A stretch of DNA of 17,459 bases from DASWIG01 sp965371445 (lineage in GTDB: Bacteria; Acidobacteriota; Thermoanaerobaculia; Multivoradales; J023). The DNA is taken from NCBI GenBank assembly GCA_965371445.1, contig CBDUYN010000207.1, positions 1 to 17,459 on the forward strand, read 5' to 3'. A program made the position numbers and the translations under genes. The notes under the pieces were generated by a model that was given only the letters and a program-made list of their open reading frames with translations, had not been told where the DNA came from and made no database searches. Of this stretch, positions 1-8,400 are shown piece by piece; the stretch's first letter is position 1, and every line of letters begins with the position of its first letter.

Positions 1-224
1 ACGTCCGGTGGACCTCGTTCATGCTGTCGGCCAGCGACTTGTCGACGTCGGCCTGCCTCGGCGAGGTCGGTCAGCGACGCCGGAAGAGAAAGAGGAGTCA
101 TCGCACGCCTCGACCGCGCCGCTTCAGTGATAGACGACCTTCATCGTGCCGACGTCCGGAGACCTCAGAGATCCGCGCTCGGATTAATAGGGCTTGCCAC
201 CCAGAGTCAGAGAGAGGCGGCGTC
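1..224. other. Window-edge stretch without a confident gene
   Basis: No confident gene is seen here. Two short minus-strand frames run off the left edge, one with an ATG at 101 and one with an ATG at 22. Neither has a convincing ribosome-binding site or a recognisable sequence. The plus-strand frame that continues into the next gene is arginine-rich and low in information before position 303, so it is treated as non-coding leader. The stretch may be the start of a divergent gene lying mostly outside the window. Confidence 0.4.
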
Positions 225-253
225 TTGACAACCCGGCACGGCAAAGCGACAAT
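225..253 (+). promoter_or_regulatory. Sigma70-type promoter for the acyl-CoA oxidation operon
   Basis: A perfect -35 hexamer TTGACA lies at 225-230. A 17-base spacer separates it from GACAAT at 248-253, which matches four of six bases of the -10 consensus. Transcription would start near 260, about 43 bases before the ATG at 303. The position supports 303, rather than any in-frame start further upstream, as the true start of the first gene. No operator is evident. Confidence 0.55.
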
Positions 254-302
254 TGACCGGCCGGTAAAGTCCGGTATCCGCCAACACTGCCAAACCGACG
301 AC

Positions 303-2360
303 ATGAACCCGGCCGAGGCCACGCGCGAGATCCTCTGGAACGTGGGGCTCGTGGGTCTCATGTACGCGCTGCTCGTCCCCACCGCGGCGATCGCCGGCTG
401 GGGGCTCTACCGGCGCCTGCGGCTCTGGCGCCGCGGCGCCCCGGCGATGCGCTGGGACCGGCCGCTCGCCCGGCTCGGCCTCACGCTCCGCCACGCCCTG
501 GCCCAGGGACGCACCGCCCGCCAGGCCTACGCCGGGACGCTCCACCTCTCGATCTTCGCCGGCTTCATCGTGCTGACGATCGCCACGATCGTCGTCATGC
601 TCGACTACGACTTCGGCACCTCGATCCTGCGGGGCGGCTTCTACCTCTACTTCCAGTCCTTCACCGTCGACGTCTTCGGCGTCCTGGTGCTCGTCGGGGT
701 GGTCATGGCAGCCTGGCGGCGGTGGGTCGCGAAGCCCCGGCAGCTCGTCTACACCGGCGAGGCGAGCTGGATCCTGGTGGCGGTCTTCGTTATCGTGGTG
801 ACGGGCTTCCTGGTCGAGGGCTGGCGCATCGCCGCTACCTCCGATCCGTGGGCCGCCTTCTCCCCCTTCGGCAACCTCGTCGCCCGCGTCTCGACGGCCT
901 TGGCCGGCGCCGAGGCCCTCACGAGCGCCCATGCCGTCGCCTGGTGGACACATCTCGTCCTCGTCTACGCCTTCCTCGCCTGGGCGCCCTACACCAAGCT
1001 CCTCCACGTCGTCACCGCCCCCCTCAACATCTTCTTCGCCAACCTCGACGGCTACGGCCGGGCCCTCCGACCGATCGATTTCGGCGACGTCGAGGACGAA
1101 GAAGAGGTCCCCTTCGGCGTCAACGACCTGGCGCGGTTCACCTGGAAAGACCTCTTCGACCTCGACGCCTGCACCGAGTGCGGACGGTGTAGCGCAGTCT
1201 GCCCGGCCCACGTCTCGGGCAAGGAGCTCTCGCCCCGGGACATCGTCCTCGACCTGCGCTCGCTGATGCACGAGAACGCCGAGAAGCTTCTTGACGGCGG
1301 CAACGGCAAGGCCGCGGACGAGCCTCTCATTCCGACGATCCGTGACGACAACGCGCTTTCTCCGGCCAGCCTCTGGGCGTGCACCACGTGCGCGGCCTGT
1401 ATGGAGGCCTGTCCGGTTTACATCGAGCAGCTTCCGAAAATCCTCGACGCCCGTCGCTACCAGGTGATGGAGGAAGCGGATCTGCCGCAGACCATGGCGG
1501 ACGCCTTGACGTCGCTGGAGCGGCGCGGGCACCCCTATCCCGGGACCCGGCTCTCACGGCTCGACTGGGCCGAGGGGCTCGACGTCCCGGTGCTGGGGGA
1601 CATGGAGGAGGCGTCCACGGTCGACGTTTTGTTATGGGTCGGTTGCGCCACCGCGCTTCTCGAGCGCAACCATGCAACCGGCCAATCTCTCGCCCGCCTG
1701 CTTCGGCAGGCGGGCGTAAGCTTTGCCATCCTCGGCAACGAGGAGCGCTGCACGGGAGATCCGGCACGGCGAATAGGCAACGAATTCCTTTACGAGCGGC
1801 TGGCGCGGAAGACGATCTCGACGTTGCAGAAGTATCACGTCAAGAAGATCGTCACCCCCTGCCCTCATTGTTTCAACACCTTCCACAACGACTACCCGGC
1901 GCTCGGCGCCGAGTACGAAGTGCATCACCACAGCACCTTCTTGAGCCAGCTGGTGGCGGACGGCAAGCTCCAGGGCGCGGCCGGCGACGCCAGCGAGGTG
2001 ACCTTTCACGACCCCTGCTACCTGGGACGCTACAACCAGGTCTTCGACGAGCCGCGCGAGCTGGTGCGGATTTCGACCGGTAAGGAACCGGTGGAGATGG
2101 CGCAGAGCCGCGCCAGCTCCTTCTGCTGCGGCGGCGGTGGCGGCATGTCGTTCACCGAGGAGCCGGCGGAGCAACGCGTCAACCGGCAGCGGGCCCGCCA
2201 GGCCCTGGAGACGGGCGCAACGACTGTCGCCGTGGCCTGTCCTTTCTGTACCACCATGCTCGAGGACGGCATCGCCGCCGTCGCGGACGAGAAAACCGTC
2301 GAGGTCAAGGACGTCGCCGAGCTCCTCTGGGAGAGCGTCGAACGAGCGGGCGCGACATGA
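303..2360 (+). CDS. Membrane FeS oxidoreductase, EMO-like (ETF:quinone oxidoreductase)
   Basis: Predicted 685-residue membrane protein that passes electrons from reduced electron-transfer flavoprotein to the quinone pool. The N-terminal half has about five hydrophobic helices (residues 11-35, 80-100, 118-138, 154-172, 212-232) with candidate heme b ligands H81, H217 and H235, like the NarI-type cytochrome b domain. Next come two 4Fe-4S motifs (Cys 290, 293, 296, 300 and Cys 360, 363, 366, 370). Two CCG-type domains follow, with C448, C483, C520 and C523 in the first and C572, C608, C609, C646 and C649 in the second. This matches the HdrD-like family known as EMO. The start at 303 was chosen because hydrophobic sequence begins just after it and a promoter precedes it; the ribosome-binding site is weak. 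The next gene starts 12 bases downstream and encodes an acyl-CoA dehydrogenase, which fits an ETF-linked role. ETF genes themselves are not in the window. A generic heterodisulfide-reductase-like protein is the alternative. Confidence 0.85.
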   Translation: MNPAEATREILWNVGLVGLMYALLVPTAAIAGWGLYRRLRLWRRGAPAMRWDRPLARLGLTLRHALAQGRTARQAYAGTLHLSIFAGFIVLTIATIVVMLDYDFGTSILRGGFYLYFQSFTVDVFGVLVLVGVVMAAWRRWVAKPRQLVYTGEASWILVAVFVIVVTGFLVEGWRIAATSDPWAAFSPFGNLVARVSTALAGAEALTSAHAVAWWTHLVLVYAFLAWAPYTKLLHVVTAPLNIFFANLDGYGRALRPIDFGDVEDEEEVPFGVNDLARFTWKDLFDLDACTECGRCSAVCPAHVSGKELSPRDIVLDLRSLMHENAEKLLDGGNGKAADEPLIPTIRDDNALSPASLWACTTCAACMEACPVYIEQLPKILDARRYQVMEEADLPQTMADALTSLERRGHPYPGTRLSRLDWAEGLDVPVLGDMEEASTVDVLLWVGCATALLERNHATGQSLARLLRQAGVSFAILGNEERCTGDPARRIGNEFLYERLARKTISTLQKYHVKKIVTPCPHCFNTFHNDYPALGAEYEVHHHSTFLSQLVADGKLQGAAGDASEVTFHDPCYLGRYNQVFDEPRELVRISTGKEPVEMAQSRASSFCCGGGGGMSFTEEPAEQRVNRQRARQALETGATTVAVACPFCTTMLEDGIAAVADEKTVEVKDVAELLWESVERAGAT

Positions 2361-2372
2361 TGAGGAGAATCC

Positions 2373-3560
2373 ATGGATCTGACACTGACACGCTATGAGC
2401 AGGCTTTTCAGGACCAGCTGCGGGCCTGGCTCGCGGACAACGTCCCGGAGCCTTTTGAGGGCGAGCCCCTCTCGCTCGACTACTTCGAGTACCTGCGCGC
2501 CTGGCAGCGCAAGCTCTACGACGCCGGCTACGTCGGGTTGACCTGGCCCGAGGAGTACGGTGGACGCGGCGCGACGCCGATCGAGCAGTCGATCCTGATC
2601 GAGGAGATGGCCCGCGCCCAGGCCCCGGACCTCGTCGGCGCGCTCGGCATCAGCCTGATCGGTCCGACGATCATCGCCTGCGGCACCGAGGCGCAGAAAA
2701 AGGAGCACCTCCAGCCGATGCTCTCGGGTGAAAAAGTCTGGTGCCAGGGCTTCTCGGAGCCCAACTCCGGATCGGACCTGGCGTCGCTTTCGACCCGCGC
2801 CACCCTCGACGGCGACGACTTCGTCGTCAACGGGCAGAAGATCTGGACGAGCTACGCGCACTTCGCCGACTACTGCTTCCTCCTCGTCCGCACCGACGGC
2901 TCCGCCCAGAAGCACAAGGGGATCACCTGTCTCCTCGTCGACCTGAAGTCCCCGGGGGTCGAGGTGAAACCGCTCCTCATGCTGACCGGGACGACGACGT
3001 TCAACGAGATTTTCTTCACCGACGTCCGGGTCCCCCGAAGCCAGGTCTTGGGCGAGGTCAACGACGGCTGGCGGGTGGGGATCACCGCTCTCATGAACGA
3101 GCGGGCGAATCTCGGCGCGCCGGTACGGGTCGGGATGGCGCGCTTCATCGACACGGTCGTCGCGGCGTCCAAGGAGATTCCGCGTCCGGGCGGCCGGCGT
3201 ACCGGCGGCGTCGCCGCCGAGGACCCCCAGGTCCGGCAGAAGATCGCCCAGGCCCACTTGGAGCTGGAGGTCTTCCGCATGACCGCGGCGCGGGCGCTCT
3301 CCGAGGTCTCGCAGGGGGGGACCCCGGGTCCCGAGGGCTCGATCCTTAAAATCTTCTGGTCGGAGCTCAACCAGCGGACGACCCAGGCGGCGATGGAGAT
3401 CGCCGGCCCCTACGGCCAGCTCATGAAAGGAGACGGAGCGGTCGACAAGCTCGCCTGGCTCTACCTCCGCTCGCGCGGCAACACCATTGAGGCCGGAACG
3501 AGCGAAATTCTGCGCAACATCGTGGCCGAGCGCGTCCTCGGTCTTCCCAAGAGCTATTGA
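2373..3560 (+). CDS. Acyl-CoA dehydrogenase, catalytic-type subunit (FadE26-like)
   Basis: 395-residue flavoprotein of the acyl-CoA dehydrogenase family, which introduces an alpha,beta double bond into an acyl-CoA and reduces ETF. The FAD/substrate segment runs through residues 124-160 (GFSEPNSGSD, then NGQKIWTS). The C-terminal motif EAGTSEILRN (373-382) has Ala at the position of the MCAD catalytic Glu. E243 in NERANLG aligns by eye with the alternative catalytic Glu of isovaleryl-CoA dehydrogenase and of mycobacterial FadE26, so E243 is the likely base. The helix that usually carries the R-x-QFG motif is divergent here. Strong Shine-Dalgarno sequence GAGGAGAAT precedes the ATG. The gene sits 12 bases after the EMO-like gene and 12 bases before a second dehydrogenase, so all three are probably co-transcribed. 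The actual acyl-CoA substrate cannot be told from the sequence. Confidence 0.92.
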   Translation: MDLTLTRYEQAFQDQLRAWLADNVPEPFEGEPLSLDYFEYLRAWQRKLYDAGYVGLTWPEEYGGRGATPIEQSILIEEMARAQAPDLVGALGISLIGPTIIACGTEAQKKEHLQPMLSGEKVWCQGFSEPNSGSDLASLSTRATLDGDDFVVNGQKIWTSYAHFADYCFLLVRTDGSAQKHKGITCLLVDLKSPGVEVKPLLMLTGTTTFNEIFFTDVRVPRSQVLGEVNDGWRVGITALMNERANLGAPVRVGMARFIDTVVAASKEIPRPGGRRTGGVAAEDPQVRQKIAQAHLELEVFRMTAARALSEVSQGGTPGPEGSILKIFWSELNQRTTQAAMEIAGPYGQLMKGDGAVDKLAWLYLRSRGNTIEAGTSEILRNIVAERVLGLPKSY

Positions 3561-3572
3561 GGAGGTGGAGCC

Positions 3573-4694
3573 ATGGATTTTTCACTGTCGAAAGAGCAGA
3601 AGCTCCTCATGAAGTCGGTGCGCGAGCTCATGACCCGCGAGTGTCCGACGACCAAAGTCCGCGAGCTCATGGCGACGGAGACCGCCTTCGACGAAGCCCT
3701 GTGGGAATTAATCGCCGACCAGGGATGGACCGCTCTGACCTTGCCCGAGGGCTACGAGGGCCTGGAGCTCGGAGCCGTCGACCTCGCGGTGGTCGCCGAG
3801 GCGATGGGTGGATTCTGCTTGCCGGGTCCCTTCCTCTCGAACCACTGGGGCGCGAGCCTTCTCGCCACCGCGGGCAACGCCGAGGCGGCCGAGCGCTGGC
3901 TCACCGACATCGCCGAAGGGACGCTTCGGGCCACGGTCGCCTACCTGGAGGAAACCGCCGACTGGGATCCCGAGAACGTCACGCTGACGGCCGAAACGTC
4001 GGACGGCGGCTTTCGCCTGACGGGCAAGAAGCTTTTCGTCTCCGACGCGGCGACGGCACCGCTTCATCTCTGGGTCGTCCGCCTGGAGGATGAGCTCGCG
4101 ATCCTCGGGGTCGAGCGCGACGCGGCCGGGATCACGGTCGAGGCGATGGCTGCCATGGACGAAACCCGCAAGCTCTACACGGTCACCGCCGAGGGCGTCG
4201 AGGTCGCCTCCGAGGCCCTCGTGGCCCGCGGCGAGGCGGCGAAGAAGGCGTTGAAGACGGCGACGATGGAGACGACGGTCGCGGTCTGCGCGGAGCTTGT
4301 CGGCGGCATGCAGTGGGTGCTCCAGGCCACCGTCGAGTATGCCAAGACCCGCGAGCAGTTCGGACGGACGATCGGCTCGTTCCAGGCCGTCCAGCACCAT
4401 TGCGCGGACATGCTCCTGTGGCTCGAGAGCTCCCGTTCGGCGACCTACTACGCGGCCTGGGCGGTTTCGGTCGGCGATCCGCAGGCCGAGGAGATGGTGT
4501 CGATCGCCAAAGCCTACTGCTCCGACGCGGCCCGGCAACTGGGCAACGCGGGGATCCAGGTCCACGGCGGCATCGGCATCACCTGGGAGCACGACCTGCA
4601 GCTCTACTACAAGCGGGCGAAGTCTTCGGAGCTCCTCTTCGGCGACGCCACGTACCACCGGGAGCGGATCGCACGTAAAGTCATCGACCGCTAA
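3573..4694 (+). CDS. Acyl-CoA dehydrogenase, probable non-catalytic partner subunit
   Basis: 373-residue acyl-CoA dehydrogenase-family protein. The C-terminal helical domain is well conserved: R260-EQFG for FAD pyrophosphate contact, and HGGIGITWEHDLQLYYKR at 331-348. The segment that normally carries the catalytic Glu reads LLFGDATYH (355-361 region), with Phe/Gly where Glu should be. The alternative position near residue 233-234 is Thr, with a Glu one residue away. Loss of both bases, and adjacency to a related gene that retains one, is the pattern of alpha2beta2 heteromeric dehydrogenases such as FadE26-FadE27 and FadE28-FadE29 of actinobacterial sterol side-chain catabolism. The start has a strong GAGGAGG ribosome-binding site. 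The inference is that the two subunits form one active enzyme whose electrons reach quinone through ETF and the EMO-like protein. A stand-alone enzyme with an unusual base is possible but less likely. Confidence 0.9.
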   Translation: MDFSLSKEQKLLMKSVRELMTRECPTTKVRELMATETAFDEALWELIADQGWTALTLPEGYEGLELGAVDLAVVAEAMGGFCLPGPFLSNHWGASLLATAGNAEAAERWLTDIAEGTLRATVAYLEETADWDPENVTLTAETSDGGFRLTGKKLFVSDAATAPLHLWVVRLEDELAILGVERDAAGITVEAMAAMDETRKLYTVTAEGVEVASEALVARGEAAKKALKTATMETTVAVCAELVGGMQWVLQATVEYAKTREQFGRTIGSFQAVQHHCADMLLWLESSRSATYYAAWAVSVGDPQAEEMVSIAKAYCSDAARQLGNAGIQVHGGIGITWEHDLQLYYKRAKSSELLFGDATYHRERIARKVIDR

Positions 4695-4710
4695 TTGTAG
4701 GCTAGGCTCC

Positions 4711-4760
4711 GTCCGGGGCGCGCAGCCTGCCGATTCGAGGCAGCCTGCGCGGCCCGGGAC
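4711..4760. repeat. Strong imperfect hairpin after the operon
   Basis: An outer arm at 4711-4725 pairs with 4745-4760 with a single bulge. An inner CTGCC at 4727-4731 pairs with GGCAG at 4739-4743 around a seven-base loop. The nonamer GCAGCCTGC occurs three times at 4722, 4740 and 4761. No T-run follows on either strand, so it is not a textbook intrinsic terminator. It could be a 3'-end stabilising structure for the operon transcript or a REP-like element. Confidence 0.6.
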
Positions 4761-4798
4761 GCAGCCTGCCCTACGAAGACAACCAAGGAGATAACGTC

Positions 4799-5323
4799 AT
4801 GCCCGTTCCGAGTGGAAAACAAGTCCTCTGCGCCCTCCTGCTTGCCCTGCTGGCCACCGCCGCCGGAACCCAGGAGCAGCACACCGCCCACACCCTGACG
4901 CTCACGGGCGAGAGCCCGCCGGCGAAGATCGACGACGTCGCCTGGATCGCCGGCCACTGGCACGGCGAGGCGCTGGGCGGTATCGTCGACGAGGTCTGGA
5001 GCCCGCCCGCCGGCGGCGCCATGATGGCGATGTTCCGCCTCGTCAAGGACGGCAAGCCGGCCTTCTACGAGATCGTCACCCTGGTCGAGGAAGGCGGAAG
5101 CCTTCTCGTACGCTTGAAGCACTTCCACCCCGACCTCGTCGGCTGGGAGGAAAAGGACGAGTCCATCAGCTTCCCGTTGGTCAAGGTGGAGCCGGGCAAG
5201 GCCTATTTCGACGGATTGACCTTTCTGCGGCCCGATCCCGGGACGCTGCAAATCTACGTCGCCAGCAAGAAGAGTGACGGCAGCGTCAGCGAGCTTGTGT
5301 TCCAGCTCAAGCGCGTCGAGTAG
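4799..5323 (+). CDS. Secreted DUF6265-like protein
   Basis: 174-residue protein with a probable signal peptide (Lys7, then a Leu/Ala-rich core to about residue 23, with a cleavage-like ATAAGTQ). The mature part starts with the pattern IDDVAWIAGHWHGE and continues through EVWSPPAGGAMMAMFRLVKDGK and repeated beta-strand-like segments. This is typical of the DUF6265 family, small lipocalin-like beta-barrel proteins of unknown function. The ribosome-binding site AAGGAGA lies eight bases before the ATG. It is separated from the dehydrogenase operon by a hairpin and is probably transcribed independently or by read-through. Its stop lies 120 bases from the convergent peptidase gene. No catalytic residues can be assigned, and its function is unknown. 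Confidence 0.85.
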   Translation: MPVPSGKQVLCALLLALLATAAGTQEQHTAHTLTLTGESPPAKIDDVAWIAGHWHGEALGGIVDEVWSPPAGGAMMAMFRLVKDGKPAFYEIVTLVEEGGSLLVRLKHFHPDLVGWEEKDESISFPLVKVEPGKAYFDGLTFLRPDPGTLQIYVASKKSDGSVSELVFQLKRVE

Positions 5324-5340
5324 GGGTCGGCGAGGGAGCC

Positions 5341-5384
5341 AAACAAGAAAGGGGCAGGATCGGCCGCCAAGCCGTCCCTGCCCC
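5341..5384 (-). terminator. Intrinsic terminator of the metallopeptidase gene
   Basis: Reading the minus strand, an eight-base-pair stem (5384-5377 with 5358-5351, GGGGCAGG/CCTGCCCC) encloses a second four-base-pair GC stem. It is followed by TTTCTTGTTT at 5350-5341. It begins about 60 bases after the minus-strand stop codon at 5444. The plus-strand side lacks a T-run, so it mainly serves the minus-strand gene, although it sits between convergent genes. Confidence 0.8.
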
Positions 5385-5443
5385 CTGTTGGATGCTCCCG
5401 ACGACGGATCAGAAGCCGCCGTCACCGGGAGTGCCGTCGCCGA

Positions 5444-8400
5444 TTACACGCAGACCCGGTTCGAAGGCTTGCCGCCGGTGCAGTTGCCGACGCCCGAGCA
5501 GCAGTTCGTGGTGGAGGTGCAGGGCTGACCCTGGCCGGACGGGACACACACGCAGACCGGATCACTGGTGCAGGTCGCGTCGGCGCAGTCGGTATCGCCG
5601 TTGCAGTCGTTGTCGACGCCGTCGTTACAGACCTCGGCGCCGGTGTTGCAACCCGTGAGGTCGAAGGCCGTGCAATCACCCTGACAGGCCAGCGTGCCGG
5701 CTGGATCGCACCCGAAGTCCCCGCAGTCCAGATTGTTCAGGTCGAGACCGTCGCAGACCTCAGGCGACTCGATCACGTCGTTGCCGCAAAACGCCGGAAC
5801 ACAGGAATCGCTCTGCGTGTCGGCGACCTGCTCGTCGATGTCGGTCAGGGTCACCTGGTCGAAGTGGAAGCCGGTGCCGTGCGCGAGGGGATCGGTACCG
5901 TAGCGGATGTCGAGCCGCACGGGGTCGCCGGCGATCGCGGCGCCGCCGAGAGCCGAGGACGACCAGGTGCTCTCCGCCCAGGAGGCCGCGGCGTCGGCCC
6001 AGCCGTTCTGGCCCGTGGTGCCGCAATTGCCGTTCGCGCCGCTGGCGTTGTAGAGCCTGCCGCCGTCCGGGTCGACGGCGTTGCGCCCGCCGCCCGCGAC
6101 TTCGAGGAGGCCGAGGTTGGCCCGGTCGTACCAGGTCTGCCCCTGGAAGGCGCCCTCGATGTCGAACTGGTTCCACAACGACAGGGTTGAGCTCGCCGTC
6201 AGGCCGATCACGGGCGACTGGATATGGTCGCACTGGTCAGGCAGGCTGGCGGACGAGGCCTCGTACCAGGAGGTCCCCTGGGCGCCGCCACCGGCGCTGG
6301 TGCGGTTGAAGGTGCCTTCGACGACGGTCCAGCCCTCTTCGTCCACCTCGAAGGTGAAGGTCTTGCTGGCGGTGTTCTGGAAGTCGCTCTCGGCGAGGCT
6401 GACCGTAAAGGTGGCGGACTTCACCGCCGGGCTCAGCTCGTCACTCGTCACCTCGACGTCGAACGTCACGACCTCGTCGAACGACAGGCCTCCGGCGGTG
6501 AAGTCGATGGTGCCCGCGGCGGTCGCGCACTCGGCCAGCGAAGCGGCGAACGTCGACGGCAGCACGGTGTCGACGGTAATGCCCGGGTTCGACGGCGTCA
6601 CGCTGACGATCCGGACGTTGTTTTGGGTGCCGGCGCCGATGTTGTTGACGTCGAACGTCCATTGGCCCGTCTCGCAGTTGTCGAGGAAGGCGTCGCCGTC
6701 ACCGCCCGCGATCGCGAGCGACACCGAGCCGGAGTCGACCGGGAAGTTGGGGCCGGCGACGGGAGTCGCCGTGGCGCAGCTCGACGCCGGACCCAGACAG
6801 GCGTCGTCGGGACCAATGGGAATGACGACGTAGGAGTAGGGACGCCCGTTCTGAAGACCGCCGTCGGTGAACGCCGTACCGGCGGTCTCTCCGACCTTGG
6901 TCTTGCCGAAGTCGCAGGCGAAGGCGGCGATTCCGTCGGTGCGGTAGATCTGGTATTTGCTGGCGCCGGTGACCGCGCTCCAGCTCAGCTCCACCCCGCG
7001 GTCGGACGCCGTCGTCGTGACACTCGGAGCGCTGGTCGGCCCGCCCGCGCAGCCGCTATCCGTGACCGTGGGGCTGTCACAGGCGATTCCGTGGCGGTTG
7101 AAAGCGTCGAAGATGGCCGTCATGTGGGGGGTGCCGTTGGAGGTGTTCCCGTCGTCGTCGTCGGCGGCGAGGAAGTTGAGGTACCCGCTGTCGCCGTTGC
7201 AGCCTGCGAAAGGACCGGTGCATTGGAACCAGTTCCCCACCAGGGCCGAGCCGAGGTAGGACAGCCGGGTGGCGATCTCCAACGCCGTGTTGGAGTCGAT
7301 GGTGGGGGAAGCCCCGCCGACGCACCGGCCGCCGCCGACCGAACCGGCGACGTCTTCCCAACCTATCCCTAGGCAGGGCAGATCTCGAGTCAGGAGATCC
7401 CAGAAGGCCTCGCCGTAGGCCGCGCCTTCGCAATGCGTCGATCCGCCACAGGGGGTGCTGCCCCCGCTGCCGCAAAGAGCGTCGAGCCCGGTCGGGAGGG
7501 GGCTCGTGATGTCGTGAGGCTGCCCCGACTGGCGATTCATCCAGTCGATGTCGCGGACGCCGTCGCAAGCGGGGCTACCGATGCACGGATCGCCGAAGCC
7601 GGAACAGGCGTCGCCGAGGAAGAAACCCCGCCCGATACAGGAGGTGTTCAGCCGCTGGGCGGCGAAGATGTCGGCGATGCCTTCACCGGGGCTCGAGATC
7701 GACGGATTGGCGTCGTTGTTGTCCATGCCGTGACCCCACTCGTGATCGAACACGGCCGCGATCTCGCCGGTGTTGCCGCAACCGTCACCGAAGCGGTAGA
7801 AGTTCACCGTGCCCGAGGCGGAGGTCCAGAACGCGTTGCAGGTGAGGTTGATGTTCATGTTGGCCTGGAGCTGTCCTTGGAGCCAAGTGTTGTTCGGCAG
7901 TTGGGCGCGAGCCTGCTCCTTGATCCGGTTCATCTCGTAGAAACCGGAGCGCGAGGAGTGGGTGTCGCCGGCGGAATGCCCGGCCGGCACGGTGCAGTCG
8001 GTCCCGCCGCTGGTGCCCAGGTCGACGTCGCCGGCGCTGCTCTCGTCGATCGCACCGCAGTTGTCGTTCATCAACATGAACTGACTGGCCAGGTTGGTCG
8101 TCACGGTGCCGTCGACGCAGGCCAGCAGGTTGCCGCCGCTGTCGGTGACCCCCACGAAAGCGTCGTTGTTGCAGGCGGTGGCGCCGCCGCAGCGCGAGTC
8201 ACCGCAATCGACCGGGTTCTCCCCGGCGCCGTCACCGCAGCAATAGCGGCCGGAGGGCTTGCCGCCCTGCGTGCCGTTACAGTCGGAAGAGCAGCTGAGG
8301 CAGTCCTCGCCGGCGTTGGGCTCGCAGACTCCGTTGCCGCACTGCGCCGTCGTCAGGTCGGCGAAGGGCATCGGCCAGCCGGCCTGCTCCGTACCTTCAG

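Noticed and set aside
21..302. In-frame N-terminal extension of the EMO-like protein
   Set aside because: The extra 94 residues are arginine-rich with no family similarity, and a promoter (225-253) lies inside the stretch; hydrophobic family-like sequence begins after the ATG at 303.
207..1532. Long minus-strand frame opposite the EMO-like gene
   Set aside because: It is the antisense shadow of a gene with clear FeS motifs; its product is low-complexity Gly/Asp/Glu/Arg-rich sequence typical of antisense frames in GC-rich DNA.
1632..3257. 541-residue minus-strand frame
   Set aside because: Spans two well-supported plus-strand genes and shows no recognisable motifs, so it is an antisense shadow.
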